In this document: positions 8,024 through 17,010 of the stretch, piece by piece
How positions within the stretch are numbered: the stretch's first letter is position 1
How the letters are laid out: every line of letters begins with the position of its first letter
From: Blastocatellia bacterium
GTDB lineage: Bacteria; Acidobacteriota; Blastocatellia; HR10; J050
DNA: 54,898 nt
Direction: 5' to 3'
NCBI GenBank assembly: GCA_025054955.1
Contig: JANWZE010000047.1
Span: 1-54,898, forward strand
Position numbers and translations under genes: made by a program
The notes under the pieces: model-generated
The model's input: only the letters and a program-made list of their open reading frames with translations
Database searches by the model: none
Told to the model about the DNA's origin: nothing

Positions 8024-9492
8024 ACCATCGGCACCTGTTGTTGGCGATTGATCTGGGCACGTCGGGCGTGAAAGCGGGCGTATTCGCCAGCGATGGCTCA
8101 CTGGTAGCGCAATCGGGCGTCGGGTACGAGACGCTGACGCCACATCCGGGCTGGGCTGAGCAGGAGCCGCAGGCATGGTGGGACGCCACGTGTCGCGCGG
8201 TCAGTCAATGCGTTGCTCAGTGCGATGCCACGCGGATCGAAGGCATTGGCCTGACGGGGTTGTCGCCTTCACTGGTCTGTGTGGATGAGCGGGGCGAGCC
8301 GGTGCGCCCGGCGCTTATATGGTCGGACCGACGAGTCGCACAGGAGATCAGCGAGCTGACGGAGGCGCTCGGCGCGCACTTATCATTCACACCGCTGCCG
8401 CGCCTGCTGTGGCTCAAGCGACACGAACCAAATTCCTATGAACGGACGCGCTGGGTCTTCGACTCATTCGATTATCTGAGTTTCAAAATGACCGGGCAGG
8501 CGGCTAGCTTTTGCCCCGTCGGGGATCAACTGGCCTGGTCGCCATCTGATGCGCTCAGCGCCGGTCTTGCGTTAGATAAATTTCCGTCTCGCGTCTGTAA
8601 GCTCGGAGAGCATGTCGGCGGCGTGCTGCCGGCAGTGGCCGCTCAGGTAGGGCTGCCCAGCGGATTGCCGGTGATCGCCGGAACGATTGATTCATTCGCC
8701 GCCTGGATTGGCACGGCCACGACCCGTCCGGGTGTCGTCTGCAACACGGTCGGCACATCTGATGGCGTGGCGCTCGTCTGGGACCAAGCGCTGGTTGATC
8801 CGCAAAACCGACTGCAATGCATGCCGCATCTGACCGGCCGCCATTGGATCGTCGGCGGCGCAATGTCAACCGGCGGAATTTTGTTGGAGTGGTTTGTTCG
8901 CCATTTCTACAATCACGAGCCGGACTCATTTGGCACGGCCATTCGTGAAGCCGAGGACGTATCGGTCGGCGCTGACGGCTTGCTCGCTTTGCCATATCTG
9001 GTGGGTGAACGCTCGCCTATCTTCGACCATCATGCTCGCGCGGTCTTCTTCGGCATCAGTGAGACACATGGGCGGGCGCATTTTGCTCGTGCTGTGTTGG
9101 AATCGGTCGCGTTGGCCGTGCGTGATGTGTGCCACGTGATTGAAGAAGTCGGCGGCGCTATTGACGAAATCCGCGTCGCCGGTGGCGGCGCCAAAAGCGA
9201 CTTGTGGAGTCAAATCAAGGCCGACGTGGTTGGCGTTCCTGTGCTCGTGCCGCAGATTGGCGATTCCGGCTTGCTGGGCGCCGCGATCATCGCCGGCTGG
9301 GGCGTTGGCCGCTTTACCGATTTGTCTGAAGCGGCTGAGGCAATGGTGAAGTTTCGCGCCGTCATGGAGCCACGTGTGTCTCACCATGAGATGTATACCA
9401 AGCTGTTTGAACTGTACCGCAGGTTGTATCAGCACTTGAAAGACGACTTTGTCACCGTGAGTCAACTGCTCAGACCAGAGGAGCGTCATTGA
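8020..9492 (+). CDS. FGGY-family carbohydrate kinase (xylulokinase/LsrK-like)
   Basis: A 490-residue two-domain sugar kinase. The N-terminal phosphate-binding loop is LLAIDLGTSGVKAGVF. GWAEQEPQAWW is the typical FGGY segment that follows. The catalytic aspartate is in GTIDSFAAWIG, followed by VGTSDGVAL and the adenosine-binding VAGGGAKSDLWSQIKAD near residue 390. Members phosphorylate xylulose, ribulose, erythritol, glycerol or autoinducer-2; the sugar used here cannot be told from motifs. The start ATG overlaps the aldolase stop by 4 bp (ATGA), and its own stop overlaps the aldehyde dehydrogenase start by 1 bp, so the three genes are translationally coupled and probably act in succession. 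Confidence 0.88.
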   Translation: MNHRHLLLAIDLGTSGVKAGVFASDGSLVAQSGVGYETLTPHPGWAEQEPQAWWDATCRAVSQCVAQCDATRIEGIGLTGLSPSLVCVDERGEPVRPALIWSDRRVAQEISELTEALGAHLSFTPLPRLLWLKRHEPNSYERTRWVFDSFDYLSFKMTGQAASFCPVGDQLAWSPSDALSAGLALDKFPSRVCKLGEHVGGVLPAVAAQVGLPSGLPVIAGTIDSFAAWIGTATTRPGVVCNTVGTSDGVALVWDQALVDPQNRLQCMPHLTGRHWIVGGAMSTGGILLEWFVRHFYNHEPDSFGTAIREAEDVSVGADGLLALPYLVGERSPIFDHHARAVFFGISETHGRAHFARAVLESVALAVRDVCHVIEEVGGAIDEIRVAGGGAKSDLWSQIKADVVGVPVLVPQIGDSGLLGAAIIAGWGVGRFTDLSEAAEAMVKFRAVMEPRVSHHEMYTKLFELYRRLYQHLKDDFVTVSQLLRPEERH

Positions 9493-10937
9493 TGGATGTG
9501 AAACGATACGATCATTTCATCAACGGAGCTTGGGTTGCGCCATCTTCAGGCGATTACTTTGCCGACATTGATCCATCCACAGGACAGGTGTGCGCGCACG
9601 TGGCGCGCGGCAGCGCCGACGATGTTGATCGGGCCGTTGAAGCTGCGCGCCGCGCGTTCCATGTGTGGCGCAAGGTTGAGCCGAGTGACCGTGGCCGCCT
9701 CCTGCATCGCGTGGCCGCTCGCCTGCGCAGCGAAGCGGATGAGCTGGCGTATCTGGAATGTATTGACACGGGATTTCCGCTGCGCGATTGTCAGATGATC
9801 GTTCACCATGTCGCGGCGCGTCGGTTCGAGTATTACGGCGGCTTAGCGGACAAACTTGGCGGAGAGACCATCCCTGTGCCTGGCAATCATCTGGATTACA
9901 CGTTACGCGAGCCGCTCGGCGTCGTTGGCATCATCATCCCGTGGAACAGCCCGTTGTGGGCAGGCAGCGCGTGTGTGGCGCCGGCCTTGGCCGCCGGCAA
10001 CACGATTGTGTTGAAACCGGCGGAAGAAGCGCAATTGAGCATGCTGCGACTGGCCGAGATACTGAAGCAGGAGGGCGCCCCCGACGGCGTGTTCAACGTG
10101 GTGACCGGATTAGGACCTGAAGCTGGCGCGGCGTTGGCTGGTCATCCCGGGCTTGACGCGATCTCGTTTACTGGCTCGATTGAAACAGGCCGCGAGGTGA
10201 TGAAACAGGCCGCGCAGCATGTCATCCCTGTCAGTTTGGAGCTGGGCGGTAAATCAGCCAACATTGTTTTTGCTGATGCCAACCTGGAGACGGCGCTGAT
10301 GTATGCCCTCATAGCGATTTTCACAGCGTCAGGCCAAGTCTGCACGGCCGGCTCACGCTTGTTGTTGCAGCGAGCGATCCATGATCAGTTCATGTCAAGG
10401 CTGATCGAGCGCACCGGTCAGCTTCGTGTGGGACGTGGATTGGATAATCCCGATATGGGGCCGGTCATTTCTGAACGCCAACTCAATCGCGTGTTGGGGT
10501 ATATTGAAGTTGGCGTGGCAGAAGGCGCGGCCGTGGCCATCGGCGGCCAACGATTGACCGATGAGGCGCTGGCCGATGGTTACTTCCTTGCGCCGACTAT
10601 TTTCGACGGCGTTACCCATCAGATGCGCATCGCTCAGGAAGAAATTTTCGGACCTGTCCTCTCTGTGCTGGTGTTTGACGATGCCGATGAAGCCTTGGCC
10701 ATCGCTAACGGCACATCGTATGGGCTGGCCGCCGCCGTGTGGACCCGCGACCTGAAAACCGCTCATTACATGGCCGCCCACCTGCAAGCCGGCAGCATCT
10801 ACGTCAACCGGTATTTCACCAGCGGCATCGAGGCGCCCACAGGCGGATACAAACGCAGCGGGTTTGGTCGCATTGACGGCGTTGAAGTCATGCGGCACTA
10901 CACGCAATTGAAAAACGTCATCGTCAATTTAGATTGA
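9492..10937 (+). CDS. NAD(P)-dependent aldehyde dehydrogenase
   Basis: A 481-residue member of the aldehyde dehydrogenase superfamily, which oxidises an aldehyde to the acid. The cofactor region contains PWNSPLW and FTGSIETGREV. Glu250 in LELGGKSAN and Cys284 in GQVCTAGSR are the general base and nucleophile. The C terminus PTGGYKRSGFGR is typical of ALDHs acting on small or betaine-type aldehydes. It would suit oxidation of an aldehyde released by the adjacent aldolase, for example glycolaldehyde or lactaldehyde, which is an inference. Start ATG 9492 overlaps the kinase TGA (TGATG). A TTG at 9489 is in frame but less likely. Confidence 0.93.
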   Translation: MDVKRYDHFINGAWVAPSSGDYFADIDPSTGQVCAHVARGSADDVDRAVEAARRAFHVWRKVEPSDRGRLLHRVAARLRSEADELAYLECIDTGFPLRDCQMIVHHVAARRFEYYGGLADKLGGETIPVPGNHLDYTLREPLGVVGIIIPWNSPLWAGSACVAPALAAGNTIVLKPAEEAQLSMLRLAEILKQEGAPDGVFNVVTGLGPEAGAALAGHPGLDAISFTGSIETGREVMKQAAQHVIPVSLELGGKSANIVFADANLETALMYALIAIFTASGQVCTAGSRLLLQRAIHDQFMSRLIERTGQLRVGRGLDNPDMGPVISERQLNRVLGYIEVGVAEGAAVAIGGQRLTDEALADGYFLAPTIFDGVTHQMRIAQEEIFGPVLSVLVFDDADEALAIANGTSYGLAAAVWTRDLKTAHYMAAHLQAGSIYVNRYFTSGIEAPTGGYKRSGFGRIDGVEVMRHYTQLKNVIVNLD

Positions 10938-10963
10938 AGTCTGAGTGACCGATCTTGATCTGT

Positions 10964-11929
10964 ATGTCGCGCTCGCCAGATGTGAAATTCGACAATGTAT
11001 TGGTGACAGGCGCAACCGGTTTCGTCGGCGGACGACTGATTGAACGTTTGGCCATGAATTCAGGAGTGCGTCTGCGAGCCTTGGTCAGGCATCTGGAGAA
11101 AGCTCGGTCTTTGATCGCTGGCAATGTTGATCTCGTTCAGGGCGACATCACCGATCGCCGTTCGCTTGACGCCGCTCTGAGCGATTGCGATCTCGTTTTT
11201 CATTGCGCCGCATTGATGCACGATGCGACAACTGACGCTCAAGTATTTCACCGCGTCAATGTGGAAGGAACGCGAAACATGCTGGAAGCTGCTCTGCAAG
11301 CCGGCGTCCGCCGGTTTGTGCATGTCAGCAGCATTGCTGTGTATGGAACCAGTCCGCGCGAAGGGGCCGATGAGACCGATGAGTATCAGTTCGGTCGCGA
11401 GGGCTATGCTAACTCAAAGATCGAATCTGAACAGCTTGCCCTGGCGTATCATCGGCAACGAGGCTTGCCTGTCGTTGTCATTCGCCCAGCCAATGTCTAC
11501 GGGCCGCGCTCTTCGTTCTGGACAGTCTGGATGATTGCGATGATCAAATCGGGGCAGTTGAGCTTGATTGACGATGGACAAGGCATGGCCAATCCGGTCT
11601 ACATTGATAATCTCGTTGACGCCATGCAACTGGCTGCGCGCCATACAGCCGCCGTCGGCGAGGTGTTCGTTGTGAGTGACGGAACGAAGGTCACGTGGAA
11701 AGAATTTCTTGGCTATTATGCGCGCATGGTGGGACGCGATTCATTACCGAGCATGTCCAGAGCAGAGGCTTTATCCAAGCTCGATCCGGTCCAGGTGGAG
11801 TACTGGACGCAGACGGGTTGGTTCGATATTACCAAAGCAAGGCGGATGCTGGGATATGAGCCGCGCGTGTCGCTGGCCGAAGGCATGAAACAGACCGAGC
11901 AGTGGCTGCGCCGTTCAGGTTATATTTGA
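10964..11929 (+). CDS. NAD-dependent epimerase/dehydratase (extended SDR)
   Basis: A 321-residue extended short-chain dehydrogenase. It has the Rossmann motif TGATGFVGG near the N terminus, the NGD-type segment VQGDITDRRSLDAAL, the active-site region HVSSIAVYGTS, and the YxxxK pair in GYANSKIESE. Members of this branch act as 3-beta-hydroxysteroid dehydrogenase-like or sugar-nucleotide epimerases. Within this operon oxidation, reduction or dehydration of a pathway sugar is possible, but the substrate is not evident. It follows the aldehyde dehydrogenase by 26 bp. ATG 10964 was taken over a TTG three codons earlier. Confidence 0.87.
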   Translation: MSRSPDVKFDNVLVTGATGFVGGRLIERLAMNSGVRLRALVRHLEKARSLIAGNVDLVQGDITDRRSLDAALSDCDLVFHCAALMHDATTDAQVFHRVNVEGTRNMLEAALQAGVRRFVHVSSIAVYGTSPREGADETDEYQFGREGYANSKIESEQLALAYHRQRGLPVVVIRPANVYGPRSSFWTVWMIAMIKSGQLSLIDDGQGMANPVYIDNLVDAMQLAARHTAAVGEVFVVSDGTKVTWKEFLGYYARMVGRDSLPSMSRAEALSKLDPVQVEYWTQTGWFDITKARRMLGYEPRVSLAEGMKQTEQWLRRSGYI

Positions 11930-11951
11930 AGTGAAAGGAGAGCAGGCAAAC

Positions 11952-12035
11952 GAACGGACGGCGAGGATGAAAAGATGAACTGCTGATCCGCCGCTCTGCC
12001 AGGCAGCGCAGATGAACGGACGGCGAGGATGAAAA
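11952..12035 (+). repeat. 22-bp perfect direct repeat spanning the AMP-ligase start
   Basis: GAACGGACGGCGAGGATGAA and its next two bases occur at 11952-11973 and again at 12014-12035, 62 bp apart. The second copy carries the ribosome-binding site and first ATG of the AMP-ligase gene. The first copy would give only a three-codon frame (ATG AAC TGC TGA). It looks like a duplicated translation start. Confidence 0.9.
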
Positions 12036-12037
12036 AG

Positions 12038-13579
12038 ATGAGCACAGTGAACCAGTCGGAAACGATTCGCGATTTGTTGGAGCGCGGCCAGCCGGCGAAG
12101 GTCGCCCTAGTCGTTGCCGGCGCTGGTGTCTCGATCACCTATGACCAGTTGCGCCGGCAGGTAGATGAGCTGAGCGCAATGTTCAATCGTCTGGGCCTTG
12201 GCCGTGATGATCGCATCGCCATGGCGCTGCCCAACGGATTGGAGGCGCTTATTGCTTTTCTGGCCGCAGCCCATGCAGCCACAGCCGCGCCGCTCAATCC
12301 TGCCTATAAGCGCGATGAGTTCGCGTTCTATCTTCAAGACACGCGGGCCAAGGCGCTGATTGTGCAGCCGCAGGGCGCTGATGAGGCGCTGGCCGCCGCC
12401 GATGAAGGCATCATCATTCTGCGTGCTCAGGTGGGCACTGAAGGGCGCCTCCAGGTCGTTTCATCGGGACGAATCGGAGTAGAACGAGAGCCGGCGCAAC
12501 CGCATCCTGAAGAGACAGCGCTCGTGCTGCATACCAGCGGGACAACCAGCCGGCCCAAGTGCGTGCCGCTGTCGCATACGAACTTGATTGCGTCGGCGCG
12601 ACAGATTGCACAGACTTACCAATTGTCGTCTGAGGATGTCTCCTTCTGTGTGATGCCGCTTTATCACGTGCACGGCCTGGTCGGTTCAACGCTCGCTGCG
12701 CTCTGGGCAGGGGGCACGGTGGTGATTGTGCCGCGATTTAATGCTTTGTCATTTTGGTCAACCGTTCGGCAGTATGGTGTGACGTGGTTCTCTGCTGTGC
12801 CGACCATTCATCAATTGCTACTATCGCGCGTCAAGCCAGGGACGCGGCCCGCCGGCGCCGAACAGTTGCGCTTCATTCGTTCATCCAGCGCGCCGTTACC
12901 GCCGGCGATGATGGCGCAGATGGAAGAGAGCTTCGGTGTGCCTGTGGTGGAGGCCTATGGGATGACCGAAGCGGCTCATCAGATGACCTCCAATCCGCTG
13001 CCGCCGGGCCGCCGCAAGCCTGGTTCCGTAGGGCCTGGAACAGGCGTCAGCATTGCTATTCTGGACGATCAAGGACATCATCTGCCGCTGGGGACCACAG
13101 GCGCTGTGGCCGTCAAAGGGCCAAATGTCTTCCGCGGCTATGAAAATAATCCAGAGGCAAATGCCGAATCATTCACCGACGGTTGGTTTCGCACAGGCGA
13201 TGAAGGTTGGTTGGACAGCGACGGGTATCTGACGTTAGTTGGGCGCACCAAAGAAATGATCAACCGTGGCGGAGAAAAGATTTCGCCCCGCGAGATTGAT
13301 GAAGTGCTCCTGATGCATCCGGCGGTCGCCGAGGCGGTGACGTTCGCCGTGCCGGATCAGGTCTACGGCGAGGAAGTGGCTGCCGCCGTCGTGCTCAAAG
13401 CGTCAGCGACGCCAGCCCAGTTGCTGGCGCATTGCCGGTCGGTGCTGGCCGATTTCAAATGTCCGAAAGTGATCCATCTGGTTGATGCCATTCCGCGCAC
13501 AGCCGCTACCGGCAAGGTGCAGCGGCGCGTGGTTGCCGCCGAGATTGCTCGACGGATGCAACAACAAGGAGGCTCATGA
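12038..13579 (+). CDS. AMP-dependent acyl-CoA synthetase, oxalyl-CoA synthetase (AAE3)-like
   Basis: A 513-residue ANL-family ligase that activates a carboxylic acid with ATP and then CoA. The P-loop is LVLHTSGTTSRPKC, and the adenylate-binding A5 region reads EAYGMTEAAHQMTSNPLPPG. The HQMTSNPLP extension is characteristic of the plant and fungal AAE3/Pcs60 oxalate-CoA ligase group. The hinge is GRTKEMINRGGEKISP and the C-terminal catalytic lysine is in TAATGKVQRR. Oxalate or a similar short diacid is therefore a reasonable substrate, which would fit the OFA-type carrier upstream. ATG 12038 lies 9 nt after GAGG (12025-12028); ATG 12029 is in frame but abuts the GAGG. It ends with a 4-bp overlap with the next gene. 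Confidence 0.88.
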   Translation: MSTVNQSETIRDLLERGQPAKVALVVAGAGVSITYDQLRRQVDELSAMFNRLGLGRDDRIAMALPNGLEALIAFLAAAHAATAAPLNPAYKRDEFAFYLQDTRAKALIVQPQGADEALAAADEGIIILRAQVGTEGRLQVVSSGRIGVEREPAQPHPEETALVLHTSGTTSRPKCVPLSHTNLIASARQIAQTYQLSSEDVSFCVMPLYHVHGLVGSTLAALWAGGTVVIVPRFNALSFWSTVRQYGVTWFSAVPTIHQLLLSRVKPGTRPAGAEQLRFIRSSSAPLPPAMMAQMEESFGVPVVEAYGMTEAAHQMTSNPLPPGRRKPGSVGPGTGVSIAILDDQGHHLPLGTTGAVAVKGPNVFRGYENNPEANAESFTDGWFRTGDEGWLDSDGYLTLVGRTKEMINRGGEKISPREIDEVLLMHPAVAEAVTFAVPDQVYGEEVAAAVVLKASATPAQLLAHCRSVLADFKCPKVIHLVDAIPRTAATGKVQRRVVAAEIARRMQQQGGS

Positions 13580-14559
13580 AATTCGCTGTTGTCGGCGCTG
13601 GCGCCATTGGCGCATTTGTTGGCGCAATGTTGTCTCGGTCTGGTGAGGAAGTGACGCTGATTGCGCGTGGCGCGCATCTGCGCGCGATGCAGGCGCATGG
13701 TGTGCGTGTGCGCGGCTCGTTAGGCGAGTTTCAGGCCCATCCGCAGGCGACCGATGATCCGGCAGCCGTTGGTCCGGTGGACGTGGTCTTGTTGACGTTG
13801 AAAGCGCCCAGCTTGACTGAGGTGGCGCCTCGGCTGCACCCGCTGTTGCAGTCGCACACCAGCGTTGTGACCATGCAGAACGGGATTCCATGGTGGTACT
13901 TCTACCGTCATGGCGGGCCGCTAGACGGGCTGGTGCTGCAAAGCGTTGATCCGGGCGGCGTGATCAGCCAGCATCTAGATGTCGAACGCATCATTGGCGC
14001 TGTCGTCTATTGTTCGACGATCCTTGTTGAACCGGGCGTCATCGAGCACGTGGAAGGGACGCGCTTCTCCATCGGCGAGCTGGATGGCACACGCAGCGAG
14101 CGGTGTCAACGGATTGCCGAGGCGTTTCATCGCGCTGGATTGCGCTGCCCAATCCGCAGCGATATTCGCCGCGAAATTTGGGTCAAGCTGCTGGGCAACC
14201 TTGTCTTCAATCCGATAAGCGCGTTGACGCGGGCGACGTTGGTCGAGATTGCCCAATTTCCCGAAACGCGCTCATTGGCCATCCAGATGATGCGAGAAGT
14301 TGAACAAGTGACTGAGCGGCTGGGCCTAGATTTGGGCATCTCCATTGAACAGCGACTGGCGGGCGCTGAGAAAGTCGGGTTTCATAAAACCTCCATGCTT
14401 CAGGACGTGGAAGCCGGACGACCCCTGGAGCTGGAAGCGATCGTTGGCGCTGTGGTTGAATTGGCAGGCAAACTGGGCGTGACCATGCCAGCGACACAGG
14501 CTGTGTATGCTTGCGCCAAACTCCTTTCAGCGATGATAGAAAAAGGCAAAAAACTATGA
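13576..14559 (+). CDS. 2-dehydropantoate 2-reductase (PanE/ApbA) family ketoacid reductase
   Basis: A 327-residue 6-phosphogluconate-dehydrogenase-like reductase. The N-terminal nucleotide-binding motif is [15 protein letters not shown], and the family segments VTMQNGI and [10 protein letters not shown], with its conserved Lys and Asn, are present. The C-terminal [17 protein letters not shown] carries the family's conserved Ser/Asp/Glu cluster. True PanE reduces ketopantoate for pantothenate synthesis; a homologue inside a catabolic operon more likely reduces another 2-keto acid with NAD(P)H, which is an inference. Its ends overlap both neighbours by 4 bp (ATGA), so it is translationally coupled to the AMP ligase and the aminotransferase. 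Confidence 0.87.
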   Translation: MKFAVVGAGAIGAFVGAMLSRSGEEVTLIARGAHLRAMQAHGVRVRGSLGEFQAHPQATDDPAAVGPVDVVLLTLKAPSLTEVAPRLHPLLQSHTSVVTMQNGIPWWYFYRHGGPLDGLVLQSVDPGGVISQHLDVERIIGAVVYCSTILVEPGVIEHVEGTRFSIGELDGTRSERCQRIAEAFHRAGLRCPIRSDIRREIWVKLLGNLVFNPISALTRATLVEIAQFPETRSLAIQMMREVEQVTERLGLDLGISIEQRLAGAEKVGFHKTSMLQDVEAGRPLELEAIVGAVVELAGKLGVTMPATQAVYACAKLLSAMIEKGKKL

Positions 14560-15716
14560 CGATCAATCCAACGCCACATCGGTTATTGCTTGGGCCGGGA
14601 CCAAGCCCCGTTGAGCAGCGTGTGCTAGACGCGCTGGCTCAGCCATTGCTCGGACATTTGGACCCGGCCTTCCTGAGCATCATGGACGAGATTCAAGAGT
14701 TGTTGCGGTATGTCTTCGAAACGGGCAACCGATTGACGATCCCGATTTCGGGCACAGGCAGCGCCGGCATGGAGGCCGCGTTGGTCAACCTGCTGGAGCC
14801 CGGCGATACGGCCATTGTGTGTATCCACGGCGTATTTGGTGAACGCATGTTTGATATTGTCGGTCGCGCCGGCGCCCGACCTGTGGCGATTCGCGCCGAG
14901 TGGGGCGAACCGATTGATGTCAACCAAGTCGAAGAGGTCCTCAAGCAAACGTCAGCTCGATTGGTCGCGATTGTTCATGCTGAGACGTCCACCGGCGTGC
15001 GACAATGTTTGGACGGATTAGCTGAACTGGCTCACCGTCATGGCGCGTTGCTCGTGGTTGACGCAGTGACATCGCTTGGAGGCCTGCCCGTCGGTGTTGA
15101 CGCGCAGCAAATTGATGTGTGTTATTCGGGCACGCAAAAGTGTTTGAGCTGCCCGCCCGGCTTGGCGCCGATTACATTTTCCGAGCGCGCGCGAGAACGC
15201 ATTCGGTCGCGTCAACACAAGGTTCAGAGTTGGTATCTGGACATGACGATGGTGGAACGGTATTGGGGAGCTGAGCGAACCTATCATCACACAGCTCCGA
15301 TTTCCATGAACTATGCGCTGCGGGAGGCGCTACGCGTGGTGCGCGAAGAGGGATTACAAGCGCGATGGCGACGTCACGAGTTAAACCATCGCGCGTTTGT
15401 CGCCGGCATTGAGGCGATGGGCTTGCAGATGCTCGTTGCTGAGCAACATCGCCTGTGGAGTTTGAATACTGTGCGCGTGCCTGATGGTGTCGAGGATGAG
15501 CTGGTGCGGTCGCGATTATTGCAGCACCACAACATTGAAATTGGCGGCGGACTAGGCCCGCTTAAGGGTCGTATCTGGCGGTTTGGGTTGATGGGCGCCG
15601 GCAGCACGCGGGCGAATGTATTGCGCGCGCTGGATGCGCTTCATGAGTCGCTTCAGGCCGTTGGGTATGATTGTCCCTCCGGCGTGGCGGCAGCCGAGCG
15701 CATTTATCAGGAATGA
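14556..15716 (+). CDS. Class V aminotransferase (alanine-glyoxylate/serine-glyoxylate type)
   Basis: A 386-residue PLP enzyme of the alanine-glyoxylate/serine-pyruvate aminotransferase group. It starts with [18 protein letters not shown], has the [12 protein letters not shown] cofactor-phosphate loop, [10 protein letters not shown] with the pyridine-nitrogen aspartate, and Lys195 in [13 protein letters not shown] as the Schiff-base lysine. Family members transfer an amino group to glyoxylate, giving glycine. That would be a striking partner for a glycine-reductase-type module four to ten genes upstream, although the link is inferred. ATG 14556 overlaps the previous stop; a longer frame from 14511 lies inside the preceding gene. 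This is the last gene of the operon; the next 353 bp hold no gene. Confidence 0.92.
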   Translation: MTINPTPHRLLLGPGPSPVEQRVLDALAQPLLGHLDPAFLSIMDEIQELLRYVFETGNRLTIPISGTGSAGMEAALVNLLEPGDTAIVCIHGVFGERMFDIVGRAGARPVAIRAEWGEPIDVNQVEEVLKQTSARLVAIVHAETSTGVRQCLDGLAELAHRHGALLVVDAVTSLGGLPVGVDAQQIDVCYSGTQKCLSCPPGLAPITFSERARERIRSRQHKVQSWYLDMTMVERYWGAERTYHHTAPISMNYALREALRVVREEGLQARWRRHELNHRAFVAGIEAMGLQMLVAEQHRLWSLNTVRVPDGVEDELVRSRLLQHHNIEIGGGLGPLKGRIWRFGLMGAGSTRANVLRALDALHESLQAVGYDCPSGVAAAERIYQE

Positions 15717-16069
15717 TGGATACTCGCGCCAGCGGCTCAGGCTGTGTGAAATCATCAGTTATAGGAATTTGTGTAGCTAGCCGATTTCGGTTCTCAGAAA
15801 AACGTTGCCTTGCTCTTGTTTGTGTTTTCGCGCTCGGCAAATTTCTGCGCTCGGTCAATGAGCGCATCAGCACCTCAAAGGCATAGAAAACTTTGTCTTG
15901 CTCTGGCTTCTGTTTTTGTATTACTATAGTGGCCAGCAAATGGAGAAGTTAAGCGGGTATCAACAACAGCGATACCAGAACAGTTGCGCCGGTGGTTTGC
16001 CACGTTGCGCGTGGTTCAAGCCTATGTGGAGCCTGAACAATCCATCAACAGTTCATAAGGAGGAATAGA
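15717..16069. other. Gene-free stretch after the operon
   Basis: No coding frame with family features is visible. The stretch contains loosely repeated CT/TG-rich tracts around 15808-15835 and 15890-15915 (CTTGCTCT...GTGTTTTCG and CTTGCTCTGG...GTTTTTG) and a GCGCTCGG motif twice near 15830 and 15848. No convincing terminator was found for the upstream operon. Confidence 0.4.
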
Positions 16070-16312
16070 ATGGAACAACCGGTGATGGCCTCACTCAGAG
16101 AACATCTGCTAGCGACCGATGATGAATATCGTGAGTTAGCTCGGCAGCACCATGAATTTGAAGTGCGGCTCAGTCAACTGACCCAATTAGCCTATCCGAC
16201 TGAAGAGGAGATTCTCGAAGAAAGCCTGCTGAAAAAGAAGAAACTGCTGCTCAAAGATAAGATGGAAGCGATTTTGCATCGTTATAAGCGGCAGGCCGTC
16301 GGAGGGAAATAG
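16070..16312 (+). CDS. DUF465 (YdcH-like) small protein
   Basis: An 80-residue acidic-basic protein with the YdcH/DUF465 pattern: HHEFEVRLSQLTQ (residues about 27-39) followed by EEEILEESLLKKKKLLLKD and a basic end. It is predicted to be almost all helix and probably a coiled coil. Molecular function of the family is not established. The start is well supported by AAGGAGG about 8 nt upstream of the ATG. A terminator-like hairpin follows at 16342, so it is likely transcribed separately from psd. Confidence 0.85.
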   Translation: MEQPVMASLREHLLATDDEYRELARQHHEFEVRLSQLTQLAYPTEEEILEESLLKKKKLLLKDKMEAILHRYKRQAVGGK

Positions 16313-16341
16313 TCACGTTTCATCAGTCGTGAACCGGTTCG

Positions 16342-16380
16342 GCGGGGACGCCGCTGGCGTGGTGTCCCCGCTTCTGTTTT
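16342..16380 (+). terminator. Rho-independent terminator-like hairpin
   Basis: GCGGGGAC at 16342-16349 pairs perfectly with GTCCCCGC at 16364-16371 around a 14-nt loop, followed by TTCTGTTTT. It lies between the DUF465 gene and psd. Confidence 0.7.
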
Positions 16381-16392
16381 GTTGGAGTGAAG

Positions 16393-17010
16393 ATGGCGCG
16401 CGATGCGATTCCATACGTGGTGATTCCGCTCAGTGGAGCAGCGGTGTGCCTGGCGCTGGGATGGACGATCGCGGCGATTCTATTGCTATTGGTCGCCGGT
16501 TTCATGGCCTATTTCTTCCGTGATCCTGAGCGGCAGGTGCCATCCGGCGAGAACCTGATCATCTCGCCTGCTGATGGGAAGGTGGTCCGCGTCGCCAAGC
16601 TGGATGCGACGGACCCGACTTCGCCAACGCGTGTTTCAATCTTTCTCTCTGTCTTCGACGTGCACATCAACCGCGCGCCCATCACCGGACAGATCACGGA
16701 TGTGGCATATCATCCGGGAACCTTCAAAGCTGCATTTGCTGACGACGCGTCGGTGGTCAACGAGCAGTCGGTCATCACCATTCAAGGCGCGAAAACACGG
16801 GTCGTGTTCAAGCAGATCGCCGGATTGCTGGCTCGGCGGATTGTCTTTCGCAAGCAGGTCGGTGATTGGGTGGCTGCTGGTGAGCGAGTTGGATTGATTA
16901 AATTCGGCTCGCGCGTGGATGTGCTGTTGCCGCCGGAGGTGGAAATCAGCGTTCAGGAAGGCGATCATGTGACTGGCGGCAATTCCATCTTGGGGAGAAT
17001 TTGCCTATGA
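16393..17010 (+). CDS. psd: Phosphatidylserine decarboxylase, short (type A) form
   Basis: A 205-residue phosphatidylserine decarboxylase proenzyme that makes phosphatidylethanolamine at the membrane. Two N-terminal hydrophobic segments (residues about 8-45) are followed by FFRDPER and ISPADGKVVRV, then VSIFLSVFDVHINRAPI with the conserved His. Self-cleavage is expected between Gly172 and Ser173 in KFGSRVDVLLP, which leaves the pyruvoyl group on the alpha chain. This FGS site is the short, archaeal-like PSD-A form. ATG 16393 follows GGAG by 5 nt. It overlaps pssA by 4 bp, the classical psd-pssA pair. Confidence 0.95.
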   Translation: MARDAIPYVVIPLSGAAVCLALGWTIAAILLLLVAGFMAYFFRDPERQVPSGENLIISPADGKVVRVAKLDATDPTSPTRVSIFLSVFDVHINRAPITGQITDVAYHPGTFKAAFADDASVVNEQSVITIQGAKTRVVFKQIAGLLARRIVFRKQVGDWVAAGERVGLIKFGSRVDVLLPPEVEISVQEGDHVTGGNSILGRICL

